Assembly (NCBI RefSeq): GCF_900107965.1
Contig: NZ_FNVU01000006.1
Span: forward strand, 389,337 to 453,336
DNA length: 64,000 nt
Source: Actinacidiphila yanglinensis
Lineage (GTDB): Bacteria; Actinomycetota; Actinomycetes; Streptomycetales; Streptomycetaceae
Direction of reading: 5' to 3'
This document shows positions 17,390-25,804 of the stretch, piece by piece (the stretch's first letter is position 1; the number at the start of each line of letters is the position of its first letter). A program made the position numbers and the translations under genes. The notes beneath the pieces were generated by a model. It saw nothing but the letters and a program-made list of their open reading frames with translations. It searched no databases and was not told the DNA's origin.

Positions 17390-18081
17390 CGATCATCCGC
17401 GTCCTGCTCGCCGACGATCAGGCCCTGTTGCGCGGCACGTTCCGGCTGCTGATCGACGCCCAGGAGGACATGAAGGTCGTCGGCGAAGCAGCCGACGGCC
17501 GGCAGGCGGTCGATCTGGCCCGGACCCATCGAGCCGACGTCGTGCTGATGGACATCCGCATGCCGGGGATGGACGGCATCGCCGCCACCCGCATGATCGG
17601 CGAGGACGAGGATCTGGCCGGGGTCAAGGTGCTCGTCCTGACCACGTTCGAGGTCGAGGAGTCCGTCGTGGAGGCGCTGCGCGCGGGAGCCAGCGGATTC
17701 CTGGGCAAGGGCGTCGAGCCCGCGCAACTGCTCGACGCCATCCGCCTGGTGGCCCAGGGCGAGGCCCTGCTGTCGCCCGCCGCGACCCGCGGCCTGATCG
17801 CCCGGTTCCTGGCCCGGCCCGAGCCCGGCAGCCCGGCCGACCCCTCGGCGCTCAGCGCGCTGACTCCACGCGAACTCGAAGTCCTGCGGCTGGTGGCGGC
17901 CGGTCTCTCCAACCAGGAGATCGCCGAGCGTCTCTTCGTCACCGCGACCACGGCCAAGACACACGCCAACCGGGCCATGACGAAACTCGGCGCCCGCGAC
18001 CGGGCCCAACTGGTCGTGATCGCTTATGAGACCGGCCTGGTCCATCCCGGCACCCGGACGGATTCACCGTCATCGCGGTGA
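17386..18081 (+). CDS. Response regulator, NarL/LuxR class
   Basis: A 231-residue regulator. The receiver domain shows the DD pair in LLADDQALLRG, phospho-Asp in DVVLMDIRMPGMDG (about residue 54), and the Thr segment. The usual LLK has become FLGKG, still with Lys. The LuxR-type helix-turn-helix lies at about 160-225 (LTPRELEVLRLVAAGLSNQEIA). It is translationally coupled to the kinase at 15980. It probably controls the adjacent MMPL gene or itself. Confidence 0.93.
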   Translation: MTIIRVLLADDQALLRGTFRLLIDAQEDMKVVGEAADGRQAVDLARTHRADVVLMDIRMPGMDGIAATRMIGEDEDLAGVKVLVLTTFEVEESVVEALRAGASGFLGKGVEPAQLLDAIRLVAQGEALLSPAATRGLIARFLARPEPGSPADPSALSALTPRELEVLRLVAAGLSNQEIAERLFVTATTAKTHANRAMTKLGARDRAQLVVIAYETGLVHPGTRTDSPSSR

Positions 18082-18090
18082 GAGGACGGC

Positions 18091-18114
18091 GCTCCTCACG
18101 CCGGCTGGAGGAGC
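18091..18114. terminator. Hairpin between convergent genes
   Basis: GCTCCTC (18091-18097) pairs with GAGGAGC (18108-18114), with a 10-nt loop. It lies 9 nt after the response regulator stop and before the convergent MFS gene, so it could end both transcripts. Confidence 0.5.
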
Positions 18115-18196
18115 GGCCTTTCCACGCTCGCCCGAGCCTCGATGACGCTGTGCCGGGGGCATGGCGAGGCGCCCGGTTCGAAACGACGACACCTGC

Positions 18197-19663
18197 TCAT
18201 GCGGCAGCGACGGCATCGTCCTCGTCCGACCGGGTGGGCACCGTCAGGGCTATCGCCGCGCCGACGACCGCGGCTCCGGCGCACAGGGCGAACAGCACGC
18301 GGTAGGCGCCCTGCGAAGGGAACGCCTGGCCTGCGACATCGACCACCTGGGAGGCGAACAGGGTGCCGCCGACGGCGCTGGCCAGGGAACTGCCGACCGT
18401 ACGGCACAGGGTGTTCAGCCCGTTGGCCGCGGCGAGGGAGGACGCCGGCGCGGCCAGACCGATGAGCGAAGGCATCGCGGCGTAGGCGATGCCCGAGCCG
18501 GCGCCGGCGATGCTGGTCCCGACGATGATCTCCCAGAGGTGGTCGTCGAACCCGATGCGTACGAGGAAGCCGGCCGCGACGACGACCGCGCCGATCGCCA
18601 GGGTGATCTTCGGCCCGACCCTGTTGGTGAGCGCCGCCGACACCGGGGAGAGCAGCAGCATCGCCAGACCCGAGGGCAGCAGGCACAGTCCGCCGACGAC
18701 CACCGAGGAGCCGAATCCGTAGCCGGTCCGCGCGGGAGCCTCGACGTAGGAGGCCGTGCCGATCAACGTGGCGAAGAGGGCGAAGCCGACACACACCGAG
18801 GCGACGTTGGTGAGCAGCAACGCGGGCCGGGCGTTGACCACGACGTCGACCAGCGGCGAGGGCGACCTCCGTTCCCACCCGACGAATCCGACCAGCAGCA
18901 CGACGGCACCGACCAGCAGCCCGATCGTGGACGCCGACCCCCATCCCCACTCCGACGCCTGGCTCAACGGCAGCAGCAGGCAGACCAGTGCGACGGCCAG
19001 CACGACGGTGCCCGGGAGGTCGAGTCGTCCGGTCGCGCGCTCCGGGGGCTCGGAGAGCAGGAACCACGTCCCCACGAACGACAGGGCACCACCGACCACG
19101 GTGATCCAGAACAGCACGTGGTAGTCGGCGTGTTCACCGATCCAGGCCGCCAGCGGAACACCGAGCGCTCCGCCGATGCCGAGCATGGCGCTGACGAGGG
19201 CTATCCCCGAGGCGACGCGCCTGGGCGCCAGCGTCGAGCTCAACAGGCTGATTCCGAGGGGGATCACCGCCGACGACAGCCCGACCACGGCGCGGCCGAC
19301 GATCATCAGCGCCAGGTTGTCGCTCAGGGCGGAGATCAGCGAACCGACCGCCAGCATGGCGGCGCAGAACAGCAGCATCGTCTTCTTGCCGTACAGGTCC
19401 CCCAGCCGCCCCGCCACCGGAACCGCCACCGAGGCGACCAGCAGCGTCGAGGTCAGCAGCCACTGCGTGCCGCCGCTGGAACTGCCCAGGTCCAGCATGA
19501 TCTTCGGCAGTACCGGGATCAGCAGCGACTGGGTCAACGCCGCCAGCAACCCCGCCATCGCCACCACGCTCAAGGCGGCGATCTCCGACGGATTCCACCG
19601 CCCCTTCGCGTCCTCCCCATCGCCCACCTGCCCGAGGACCGCCGCTTCGGATCCTTCGCTCAT
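18197..19663 (-). CDS. MFS drug exporter, DHA2 (14-helix) type
   Basis: A 488-residue membrane protein with about 14 hydrophobic helices. Motif A appears as GRLGDLYGKKTML between helices 2 and 3, and motif C-like glycines lie in helix 5 (GIGGALGVPLAAWIG). This matches the DHA2 drug:proton antiporter family (EmrB/QacA-like). The start at 19663 gives a 35-residue cytoplasmic N-terminus. It is divergent from a TetR gene with an operator between them, the classical layout of a repressor-controlled efflux pump. Confidence 0.92.
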   Translation of the reverse strand: MSEGSEAAVLGQVGDGEDAKGRWNPSEIAALSVVAMAGLLAALTQSLLIPVLPKIMLDLGSSSGGTQWLLTSTLLVASVAVPVAGRLGDLYGKKTMLLFCAAMLAVGSLISALSDNLALMIVGRAVVGLSSAVIPLGISLLSSTLAPRRVASGIALVSAMLGIGGALGVPLAAWIGEHADYHVLFWITVVGGALSFVGTWFLLSEPPERATGRLDLPGTVVLAVALVCLLLPLSQASEWGWGSASTIGLLVGAVVLLVGFVGWERRSPSPLVDVVVNARPALLLTNVASVCVGFALFATLIGTASYVEAPARTGYGFGSSVVVGGLCLLPSGLAMLLLSPVSAALTNRVGPKITLAIGAVVVAAGFLVRIGFDDHLWEIIVGTSIAGAGSGIAYAAMPSLIGLAAPASSLAAANGLNTLCRTVGSSLASAVGGTLFASQVVDVAGQAFPSQGAYRVLFALCAGAAVVGAAIALTVPTRSDEDDAVAAA

Positions 19664-19690
19664 CCCGCGCTCCCAGCACGCCAGTTCGTT

Positions 19691-19718
19691 GCACTCAGTG
19701 CCTCGTTGCGCAGAGTGC
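19691..19718. promoter_or_regulatory. Inverted repeat between MFS and TetR genes
   Basis: GCACTCAGTGC (19691-19701) and GCGCAGAGTGC (19708-19718) form an 11-bp inverted repeat with two mismatches and a 6-nt spacer. It lies in the 69-bp divergent gap, where a TetR dimer could block both promoters. Confidence 0.6.
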
Positions 19719-19732
19719 CACGAGTGATCGGT

Positions 19733-20389
19733 ATGCTGCAAGCAGTACGGAACAACACACGGTGCGGCCGGGAGACAGCCATCGACGGATTGCGGGAACG
19801 TAAGAGCGCCCAGGCCCGTGCCGCCACCCTGGAGGCCGGTTTCCGGCTGTTCGACGAACGCGGCTACGACCAGGTCACCGTGGCGGACATCTGCGCGGCG
19901 GCCGACATCGGCCGACGCACCTTCTTCCACTACTTCCCGACCAAGGAAGACCTGCTCGGGGTTCCGGCCCGGGAGATGGGCGAGCGCCTCACCGCCACCC
20001 TGGAAGGTGCGCCGCCCGAGGCCACGGACAGCCAGGCGCTGCGCGCCGCCATGACGGAACTCGCCACCTACACGCTGACGCACCGGTCACAACTCGAGCT
20101 CTACCGCCGGATCATCACCACATCGACCACCCTGCGCCACCCGGCCTTCTGGCACCTGCCCGCCCACGAACTGCGCGTGGCACAGCAGTTGTCCAGCCGG
20201 CAGGGACGTGCCGCCGGGCCCACGCTGGAGACGCGCCTGCTGGTGGTGCGCACCGTCGCGGCGTTCCGGCTCTGGCTGGAGGTCACTCTCGAGGGTGACG
20301 CGCCCGACGCCCGTGCAGACGACGCCCCGGCCCTGCGACTGCTCGACGAGATCTTCGACGCCGACCCGTGGCTCGTCGACCGACGGTGA
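19733..20389 (+). CDS. TetR-family transcriptional regulator
   Basis: A TetR protein of up to 218 residues. The helix-turn-helix is VTVADICAAADIGRRTFFHYFPTKEDLL. The start is uncertain: ATG 19733 gives a 21-residue leader before GLRERKSAQARA, and a start nearer 19780 is possible. The C-terminal domain is typical. It is divergent from the DHA2 exporter and probably represses both through the repeat at 19691-19718. Confidence 0.88.
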   Translation: MLQAVRNNTRCGRETAIDGLRERKSAQARAATLEAGFRLFDERGYDQVTVADICAAADIGRRTFFHYFPTKEDLLGVPAREMGERLTATLEGAPPEATDSQALRAAMTELATYTLTHRSQLELYRRIITTSTTLRHPAFWHLPAHELRVAQQLSSRQGRAAGPTLETRLLVVRTVAAFRLWLEVTLEGDAPDARADDAPALRLLDEIFDADPWLVDRR

Positions 20390-20410
20390 TGACGTTCGCG
20401 CTGACGTGGC

Positions 20411-21511
20411 TCACGGCCGGTTGGTGCCGTCCGACGGAGCGGCGCCTTCCGTGCGCAGAGTGAGGACGGTGGTGTCGTCCTGCTGGCGATCTCCGGTGAA
20501 CTCCTGCAGTTGCCTCCACAGGCGTGCCGCCACCTCGTCGCCGGGGACGTTCAGCAGCGTGGAGAGGCGCTCCCTGAGCGGGAAGAACTCGCCGTCGCGA
20601 TCGCGCGCCTCGTTCAGTCCGTCACTGAACAGCACGAGCGTCTGGTGGGCGTCCATCGAGAACCGGGTCGCCGTGCGCGGCCCGGCCAGTCCGCCCAGCC
20701 CCAACGGGACGTCTGCCGGCTCGGAGGTCGCCTGGCGGACTCCGGAGGCGTCGAGAAGATAGGGGGCAGGGTGCCCGCAGTTGACCATGGTGATCTCGCC
20801 GTCCTGGCGCACGCCCAGGATCACGGCGGTGACGAAGCGCTCCGGCTCACCCGTCTGGGCGAAGTAACTGTTCTGCAGGTCCACGGCCTTTTCCATGGCG
20901 TCGGAGACCGCGACAAGTGAGTCATGCGCGTGAACGGCGTCACGGAAGGCCGCCACGGCCGCGACCGCCGAGCCGAGGGCACCGAGGCCCTTGCCCTGCA
21001 CGTCGGCAACCATCACTCGGACTCCGTGCGCGCTCTCGACCATGTCGTAGATGTCGCCACCGATGAGCACGTCGTCGCCCAGGGCAGCGTGCACGCCTGC
21101 GAGAGTCGCCTGACCGGCGTGGACCGGAAGAGGACGGAGCAGGTGCCGTTGCATCGCGTCGGCAGCCTTCTGCAACCGAACCGCGGCAGCGACGTGCTTC
21201 AGCCGCCAGTGGCAGAGATAGACCGCGAACGCCCCGAAGCCGATCGCCACCATGATCAGTGCAACGCTCCCCCCCAACCCGGGTGAGGGCCCGATGACGA
21301 TCGCGCACACGGTGACGAAGGCGGTCCAGGCGGAGATCCAGGCCGTCTGCTTGACCGTGCACACACCTGCCGCCGCAGCGGGCAGGAAGACCAGGAATCC
21401 CGCGAACTCCGGAGCGCGGTTCAGGGTCGGCCCGATGACCATCACCAGGACCGTCAACACCGCGGTCCACAGAACCGGCGAGCGAGCCGACAGTCGTGCC
21501 GAGAGGGCCAT
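20411..21511 (-). CDS. Membrane-bound SpoIIE-type PP2C phosphatase
   Basis: A 366-residue protein with four to five hydrophobic helices in the first 120 residues and a SpoIIE-like PP2C catalytic domain (about 140-360). Metal-binding acidic residues appear in IGGDIYDM and MVADVQGKGLGALG, with further conserved segments VNCGHPAPYLL, LFSDGLNEARD and RQQDDTTVLTLR. Such phosphatases remove phosphate from anti-anti-sigma factors in partner-switch signalling. The start at ATG 21511 is supported by GGGAGA eight nt upstream. Convergent with the TetR gene, 21 bp apart. No anti-sigma gene is adjacent. Confidence 0.9.
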   Translation of the reverse strand: MALSARLSARSPVLWTAVLTVLVMVIGPTLNRAPEFAGFLVFLPAAAAGVCTVKQTAWISAWTAFVTVCAIVIGPSPGLGGSVALIMVAIGFGAFAVYLCHWRLKHVAAAVRLQKAADAMQRHLLRPLPVHAGQATLAGVHAALGDDVLIGGDIYDMVESAHGVRVMVADVQGKGLGALGSAVAAVAAFRDAVHAHDSLVAVSDAMEKAVDLQNSYFAQTGEPERFVTAVILGVRQDGEITMVNCGHPAPYLLDASGVRQATSEPADVPLGLGGLAGPRTATRFSMDAHQTLVLFSDGLNEARDRDGEFFPLRERLSTLLNVPGDEVAARLWRQLQEFTGDRQQDDTTVLTLRTEGAAPSDGTNRP

Positions 21512-21842
21512 GGACAGCGTCTCCCAATGACGTGAGGTGGTGCTCACAGAGCTTGACCGCGGGTGTGCCGGTGGCGAGCCGCCCACCCCGTCCATGGTCG
21601 TTCCCCGAAGCCCCGTTCGCTGTGTCCAGCGGTGGCGTGTCGCATCGTCGCCACTCCTGTGTTGGCAGCCGGAGCGTCATGGAATCGGTCCTGGCGCACT
21701 CCGCCACGCCAATCCATGGATGCGGATCCCGTGAGCGACCTGCGCGCTTTGCGAGCCGAAGTGGCCACCGCCCGCACGCTTGGAGCCGACGCTGCTCCGG
21801 CGACGCTGTGGAGCGGAGCACGATCCCGGAGAGAACCCCGGC

Positions 21843-21950
21843 TCAGCGCTCACGCCCCCGCGGTTTCAAGGGAGTTGCCAGCATCGGCGGGGCCGCGAGG
21901 GGCTTGCCGCCGTAGCCCTGCACCTCGCCAAATCGCGTGCTCGTACTCCA
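21843..21950 (-). pseudogene. Pirin 3' fragment (108 bp)
   Basis: The minus strand encodes WSTSTRFGEVQGYGGKPL followed by AAPPMLATPLKPRGRER and a stop. This matches the last 35 codons of the intact pirin gene at 55294-56259 with no gap and high DNA identity. Homology stops sharply at the TGGAGTACGAGC point. There is no start codon, so this is a gene fragment left by recombination. Between 21951 and 22121 I see no gene, only an unexplained TTGCGAAAGTGGATCTTG segment near 22050. Confidence 0.85.
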
Positions 21951-22121
21951 CCAGGACCCCTACCAGCCCGAATCCTGCAGGCCAGGAGTACTTCTCGCGA
22001 CGGTGACCACGCTCCCGGCTGTCCTGGCGGTGAAAGCCCGAGGCTAGGGTCGGTTGCGAAAGTGGATCTTGCTCGTTCGTGATCATGCCTTGTGGGTACG
22101 CCCGCGCCGCGGGGGCGGCGC

Positions 22122-22151
22122 TTGACAGCCCGCGGTCCGACCACCTGTAAT
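22122..22151 (+). promoter_or_regulatory. Sigma-70-type promoter for a leaderless transcript
   Basis: TTGACA (22122-22127) and TGTAAT (22146-22151) are 18 bp apart. The -35 box is perfect and the -10 box has one mismatch. The expected transcription start, about seven nt after the -10 box, falls on the GTG at 22159. So the transcript of the transposase-like gene would have no leader. Confidence 0.7.
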
Positions 22152-22158
22152 CGGTGAC

Positions 22159-23475
22159 GTGGTGACGCTCGACGCGACCGCGGCGGTGATGCCGCGGTGC
22201 CCGGTTCCCGGTCACGAGAACAGCAGGGTCGTCCTGGGCGGGCGTTACGGAAAGCCCGGCCGCCAACGGCAGTTGTACGTGTGCCAGATGGCCAAACCGG
22301 GCTCCTCGGCGCCCACACACCGTTTCACCGCTCCGCTGACCCCATCGGGCACGCCCGCGCAGCGGTCCGCCGAGGCGGAAGGGCCCGAAGACGGCGCCGC
22401 GGAGGAGTTGAGGTCCGCTCGGCACTACCAGTTCACCGCGTACGAGATCGCCTCCGGCCTGGCGGCGGTCAGCCGTGGGACCAGCTACGCCAGGGCCGGC
22501 CAGCAAGTGCGTGAGCGCGCCGCGCGCCGCTGGGGGACGGACGGGCAGGACACCGCATCACGCCGGCACGGAACGCTGGTGTCGGACTGGGTCGAGGTCT
22601 ACGCGGAGGCGCTGTGGCAGGCGCAGGCCCCGTACGCGGACGCGTGGCCGGAGACGGTACTGGTGGGCGCGCTGCCGCTGACCGCAGGAGGTTCGGGAGG
22701 CGCGGGCGCCCGGGGAAGCGCCCACAAGTTGGCTTTCGCGGTGTTCGTGGCGATGGCCTACCGGCCCGACGGCAGTGCGGCGATCTTCGCGATCGGGTCC
22801 TCCTCCGGCACCGGGACAGCGTGCTGGACGGCGTTCTTGCAGGGGTTGGCCGATGAGCGACGCGGGCGGCCGGCGCGGATCGTCGGCGACGGCTCCGAGG
22901 CTCTGGCCCGCGCGGTCGACGAAGTGTGGGGCCGTGAAGCGCCGCAGGTGTGGACCGACGAGGCCGTGCTGCGTGACAAGGCCCGGCGCATCTGCCACGA
23001 CCGGGGGCTGGACCGGCGCGACTTGCGGCTGTGGCTGCTGCTGCAACGTGCCTGGCGCACCCCGCAGGACTTCGACCGCTTCACCGCGGAGGCACGACGG
23101 TACCGCCTGCCGGAACTCGACCGGTGGCTGTCGGTGGCTGGGCCGCTGACGGCACGACAGTTCGCCGTCCGGTCGGAGGGAGTGCGGCTGTCCCGCCGCG
23201 CGGTGCCCGCCGCGCTGGCCGAATTCGACGTCCGGCTGGGCACACGCCGTGCCACCTTCGGCAACCAGGCACGGACGGACCGGCTGCTGCGCCTGATGGC
23301 GCTGGACCTCTCGGGGGTCGCGCGCGTCCACGCCTGGACCGACCTGATCTGCGCCTGGCTGGAGCGCACGGGCGGGCGGCCGGTCAGTTCGCAGCGCGCC
23401 ATCGCCGACCGTGGCGGCCTCCGTTCCCTCCGGCCCGGCACCCGCCGACCGCTTCCTGCCACCGACCCGCGCTGA
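22159..23475 (+). CDS. Transposase-like protein with zinc ribbon, catalytic residues degenerate
   Basis: A 438-residue protein. The N-terminus has a zinc-ribbon pattern (C14, H19, C42 in MPRCPVPGHE and QLYVCQ), then GKPGRQRQ, as in actinobacterial MULE/IS256-like transposases. The centre resembles their RNase H-like core: VEVYAEALW, then VLVGALPL, then RIVGDGSEALARAVDEVW, then WTDEAVLRDKAR. In active relatives, as I recall them, the first of these carries an acidic residue and the last a CEWH motif. Here the first is Gly-Ala and the Cys/His are gone. The second Asp (GDG) and a Glu remain. No terminal inverted repeats or target duplications were found. It may be a domesticated protein; the family assignment is inferred. 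Confidence 0.55.
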   Translation: MVTLDATAAVMPRCPVPGHENSRVVLGGRYGKPGRQRQLYVCQMAKPGSSAPTHRFTAPLTPSGTPAQRSAEAEGPEDGAAEELRSARHYQFTAYEIASGLAAVSRGTSYARAGQQVRERAARRWGTDGQDTASRRHGTLVSDWVEVYAEALWQAQAPYADAWPETVLVGALPLTAGGSGGAGARGSAHKLAFAVFVAMAYRPDGSAAIFAIGSSSGTGTACWTAFLQGLADERRGRPARIVGDGSEALARAVDEVWGREAPQVWTDEAVLRDKARRICHDRGLDRRDLRLWLLLQRAWRTPQDFDRFTAEARRYRLPELDRWLSVAGPLTARQFAVRSEGVRLSRRAVPAALAEFDVRLGTRRATFGNQARTDRLLRLMALDLSGVARVHAWTDLICAWLERTGGRPVSSQRAIADRGGLRSLRPGTRRPLPATDPR

Positions 23476-23479
23476 ACCC

Positions 23480-23497
23480 AGCCGGAGGTGTCCGGCT
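23480..23497 (+). terminator. Hairpin after the transposase-like gene
   Basis: AGCCGGA (23480-23486) and TCCGGCT (23491-23497) form a perfect 7-bp stem with a GGTG loop, starting 5 nt after the stop. Confidence 0.6.
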
Positions 23498-23629
23498 TCC
23501 GTCGGCCCGCGTCGGCCGCAGCTGGTCCCCCTCCGCCGACAGCTCGCCCCTCCCCCGCCGCTCCCTCATCTCCCCACGCTCCGCGCTGACCTGGGTATCC
23601 GTCAGGCAGTGGCGTGCCGCACACTTCCA

Positions 23630-23679
23630 TGTCAATGAAATGCGATGCATTGACACCCTCGGAACGCCGTGCGCATACT
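23630..23679 (+). promoter_or_regulatory. Promoter and overlapping operator of the sulfur-type ABC operon
   Basis: TTGACA (23650-23655) and CATACT (23674-23679), 18 bp apart, make a promoter whose start would fall on the ATG of the leader peptide at 23687. An inverted repeat, TGTCAATG (23630-23637) and CATTGACA (23648-23655), contains the entire -35 box. A protein bound there would block RNA polymerase, so this looks like a repressor operator. Confidence 0.65.
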
Positions 23680-23686
23680 TCTCGAC

Positions 23687-23764
23687 ATGACCTGCGCCGG
23701 TGACTTCCTGTCGCGGCGGCGGTACCTCGACTTCTGCTTCACCAACGGGGCCGTCTGTCGCTGA
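23687..23764 (+). CDS. 25-residue Cys-containing leader peptide
   Basis: ATG at 23687 opens a 25-codon frame whose C-terminal part is SRRRYLDFCFTNGAVCR, then TGA. It has cysteines at positions 3, 17 and 24. It resembles the short, leaderless, arginine-rich putative leader peptides that end in Cys-Arg and lie upstream of sulfur-assimilation genes in streptomycetes (recalled, not looked up). Translation stalling at Cys codons when cysteine is scarce would let the ribosome alter folding of the downstream RNA. A hairpin followed by a U-rich tract starts 12 nt after the stop. The peptide itself probably has no other function. Confidence 0.7.
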   Translation: MTCAGDFLSRRRYLDFCFTNGAVCR

Positions 23765-23775
23765 ATGCGCACGAC

Positions 23776-23809
23776 CGGCCCTGATCGAGGGCCGCGCCTC
23801 TTTCTCTTA
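23776..23809 (+). terminator. Attenuator hairpin with U-rich tail
   Basis: CGGCCCT (23776-23782) pairs with AGGGCCG (23788-23794) over a 5-nt loop, followed by the pyrimidine-rich CGCCTCTTTCTCTTA. U-tracts are rare at streptomycete terminators, so this one stands out. Its place between a Cys-rich leader peptide and the ABC permease gene fits a ribosome-controlled attenuator. The remaining leader to 24018 holds no other gene. Confidence 0.6.
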
Positions 23810-24017
23810 CGCCGTCCGCCGTGCCTTGCACCGGACTGCCTCCCTGCGCCCTGCAGCCGGCCGCCGGCCCCGGACCCGTACTGCGTACCTGTCCTGTGTG
23901 CTCCCCGGCATGTGGTCTGCCCGGCGCGCAGGGTCCCGGCTGAACGGCCCCTTCTTCTTCACGGCCGACGCCTTTCGGCTCCCGTGACACCCCCGTACCA
24001 AGCACTGGAGGAGATCC

Positions 24018-24827
24018 GTGCCCGCTTCTGTCGAGAACGGAAGTGTGTCCAGCGGCAGACGAGTCCGCAGGCTGGTGCTGCCGCCCCTGTCGATCGTGTG
24101 CGGTCTGGCGCTTTGGCAGGCCGCGATCAGCGTCCTCCACCCCAACAAGCTCGCCGTGGTCGGGCCGGTCGAGATCGCCCGCGACGGCCGGGAGTTGTTC
24201 CGTGCCGGCACCCTCGGTCCTGACATCGGCACCAGTCTGGAGCAGCTTTTCGCCGGACTGGCCATCGCCGTCGTCGCCGGCGTGCTCGTCGGCCTGCTTC
24301 TCGGGACCAGCAAGTGGGTCGCGGGAGCGATCGGCCCCTGGGTGACAGTGCTCTACACGATCCCCGTCATCGCGGTGGCCCCGCTGGTCATCGTGGGGCT
24401 CGGCCTCGGGGACACCGCGAAGATCACCATCGTCGTCGCCTCGGCCTTCTTCCCGATCGTGATCAGCACGCAGGCCGGAGCCGCCGCGGTCATCGACGGC
24501 GGCCTCCGCGACGTGACCAGGGCCTTCCACGCCAACTCCCTCGAAACGCTGCGTTACCTGACGCTTCCCGGCACCGTGCCGCACATCCTGACCGGCATCC
24601 GGCTGGCCATCGGGCGGTCCCTGATCGCCCTGGTGGCCGCCGACCTGTTCGGCTCCACCCAGGGCCTGGGGTACCTCATCATCTCCGGCCAGCAAAACCT
24701 CAAGACCGACGACGTCTACGTGGGAGTGGTCACGCTGAGCCTGATCGGACTGCTGCTGACCGCCGTGGTCGGGTATGCCGAACGCCGGGTGCATGGCGCG
24801 CGCACGGCCCGGGGAGAGGCCCGATGA
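24018..24827 (+). CDS. ABC transporter permease, sulfonate/taurine/nitrate type
   Basis: A 269-residue inner-membrane permease with about six helices. The cytoplasmic coupling loop AAAVIDGGLRDVTRAFHANSL... LPGTVPHILTGIRLAIG is the EAA-type loop of the SsuC/TauC/NrtB family. The GTG at 24018 follows GGAGGAGATCC. It is the first gene of a four-gene operon: permease, ATPase, lipoprotein, cytosolic binding-fold protein. The Cys leader peptide upstream points to a sulfur source such as a sulfonate as the substrate. Confidence 0.9.
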   Translation: MPASVENGSVSSGRRVRRLVLPPLSIVCGLALWQAAISVLHPNKLAVVGPVEIARDGRELFRAGTLGPDIGTSLEQLFAGLAIAVVAGVLVGLLLGTSKWVAGAIGPWVTVLYTIPVIAVAPLVIVGLGLGDTAKITIVVASAFFPIVISTQAGAAAVIDGGLRDVTRAFHANSLETLRYLTLPGTVPHILTGIRLAIGRSLIALVAADLFGSTQGLGYLIISGQQNLKTDDVYVGVVTLSLIGLLLTAVVGYAERRVHGARTARGEAR

Positions 24828-25804
24828 GCTTCCTCGGCAAGTCCTACCAGCCGTCCCCGCCGGCGGAGGCCGAAGGCACGAAGAGCCCGGCCGCTGACCC
24901 GTCACCGAACCTGTCGGCCGAATCCGACGGGCCCGTCATCGACGTACGCGCGGCCCGCGCCCACTACCCGACCAGCGCCGGACCGCTGACGGTGCTCGGC
25001 GGGGTCGACCTGACCGTCGGCCGCGGCGAGGTGGTCGCCGTCATCGGCCCGAGCGGCTGCGGAAAAACGACCATGCTGCGCGCGCTGCAAGGACTGGTGC
25101 GCGTCGATGCGGGCACGATCAGCGTCCAGGGGCGCGCCCCCGGCGACCGGTCCGGCCGCGGCACCGGCACCGGCACCGGCTACGTATTCCAGCAGCCCTC
25201 GCTGTTCCCGTGGTGGAGCGTGCGCAAGAACATCGAGTTCGGGCTGCGGCTACGCGCTCACCGCCCTCGGCTGGATGCGGCCGAGCGCCGGGAACACGCC
25301 GATCGTCTGCTGGAGTTGGTCGGCCTGGCCGGCTTCCACGACTTCCGGCCGGCGGCGCTGTCCGGCGGTATGCAGCAACGGGTCAACCTGGCCAGGGCAC
25401 TGGCCGTCGAGCCCGCGGTGCTGCTGCTGGACGAGCCGTTCAGCGCGGTGGACACCCTCACCCGCGAACGGCTGCAGCGGGTGCTGGCCCGCAGCCTGCA
25501 CGCCCTGGGGACCGCGGCGGTGATCGTCACCCACGACATCAGGGAGGCGGTCTTCCTGGCGGACCGGGTCGCCGTGATGAGCGAGCGGCCGGGCCGGATC
25601 GTGGAGACCTTCACCGTGGCCCGGTCCCACCCGCGGGACGAGGACTACCAGCACGGCGAGGAACTGGCCGCGATCAGCGCCCGCGTCTACCACCGGCTGC
25701 GCAGCAGCGACGAGAAGGCACATGCCTCCGAACTCACCTCCGCCCGGGAACTGGTGGACTTCGCCGGTTCCCCGACACCGAGAAGAGACGAACCCCATGC
25801 GTGA
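24824..25804 (+). CDS. ABC transporter ATP-binding protein, SsuB/TauB type
   Basis: A 326-residue ATPase. A 45-residue Pro-rich leader precedes the nucleotide-binding domain. Walker A is GPSGCGKTT, the Q-loop is FQQPSLFPWWSV, the signature is LSGGMQQRVNLARAL, Walker B is VLLLDEPFSAVD, and the switch His is VTHDIREA. FPWWSV after the Q-loop is typical of the nitrate/sulfonate/taurine group. It overlaps the permease stop (ATGA) and runs into the lipoprotein gene by 8 nt, so all three are translationally coupled. Confidence 0.93.
   Translation: MSFLGKSYQPSPPAEAEGTKSPAADPSPNLSAESDGPVIDVRAARAHYPTSAGPLTVLGGVDLTVGRGEVVAVIGPSGCGKTTMLRALQGLVRVDAGTISVQGRAPGDRSGRGTGTGTGYVFQQPSLFPWWSVRKNIEFGLRLRAHRPRLDAAERREHADRLLELVGLAGFHDFRPAALSGGMQQRVNLARALAVEPAVLLLDEPFSAVDTLTRERLQRVLARSLHALGTAAVIVTHDIREAVFLADRVAVMSERPGRIVETFTVARSHPRDEDYQHGEELAAISARVYHRLRSSDEKAHASELTSARELVDFAGSPTPRRDEPHA

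Noticed and set aside
22040..22085. TTGCGAAAGTGGATCTTG segment as the left end of an insertion sequence containing the transposase-like gene
   Set aside because: No inverted counterpart is found after the gene (23476-23680) and no target duplication is visible.
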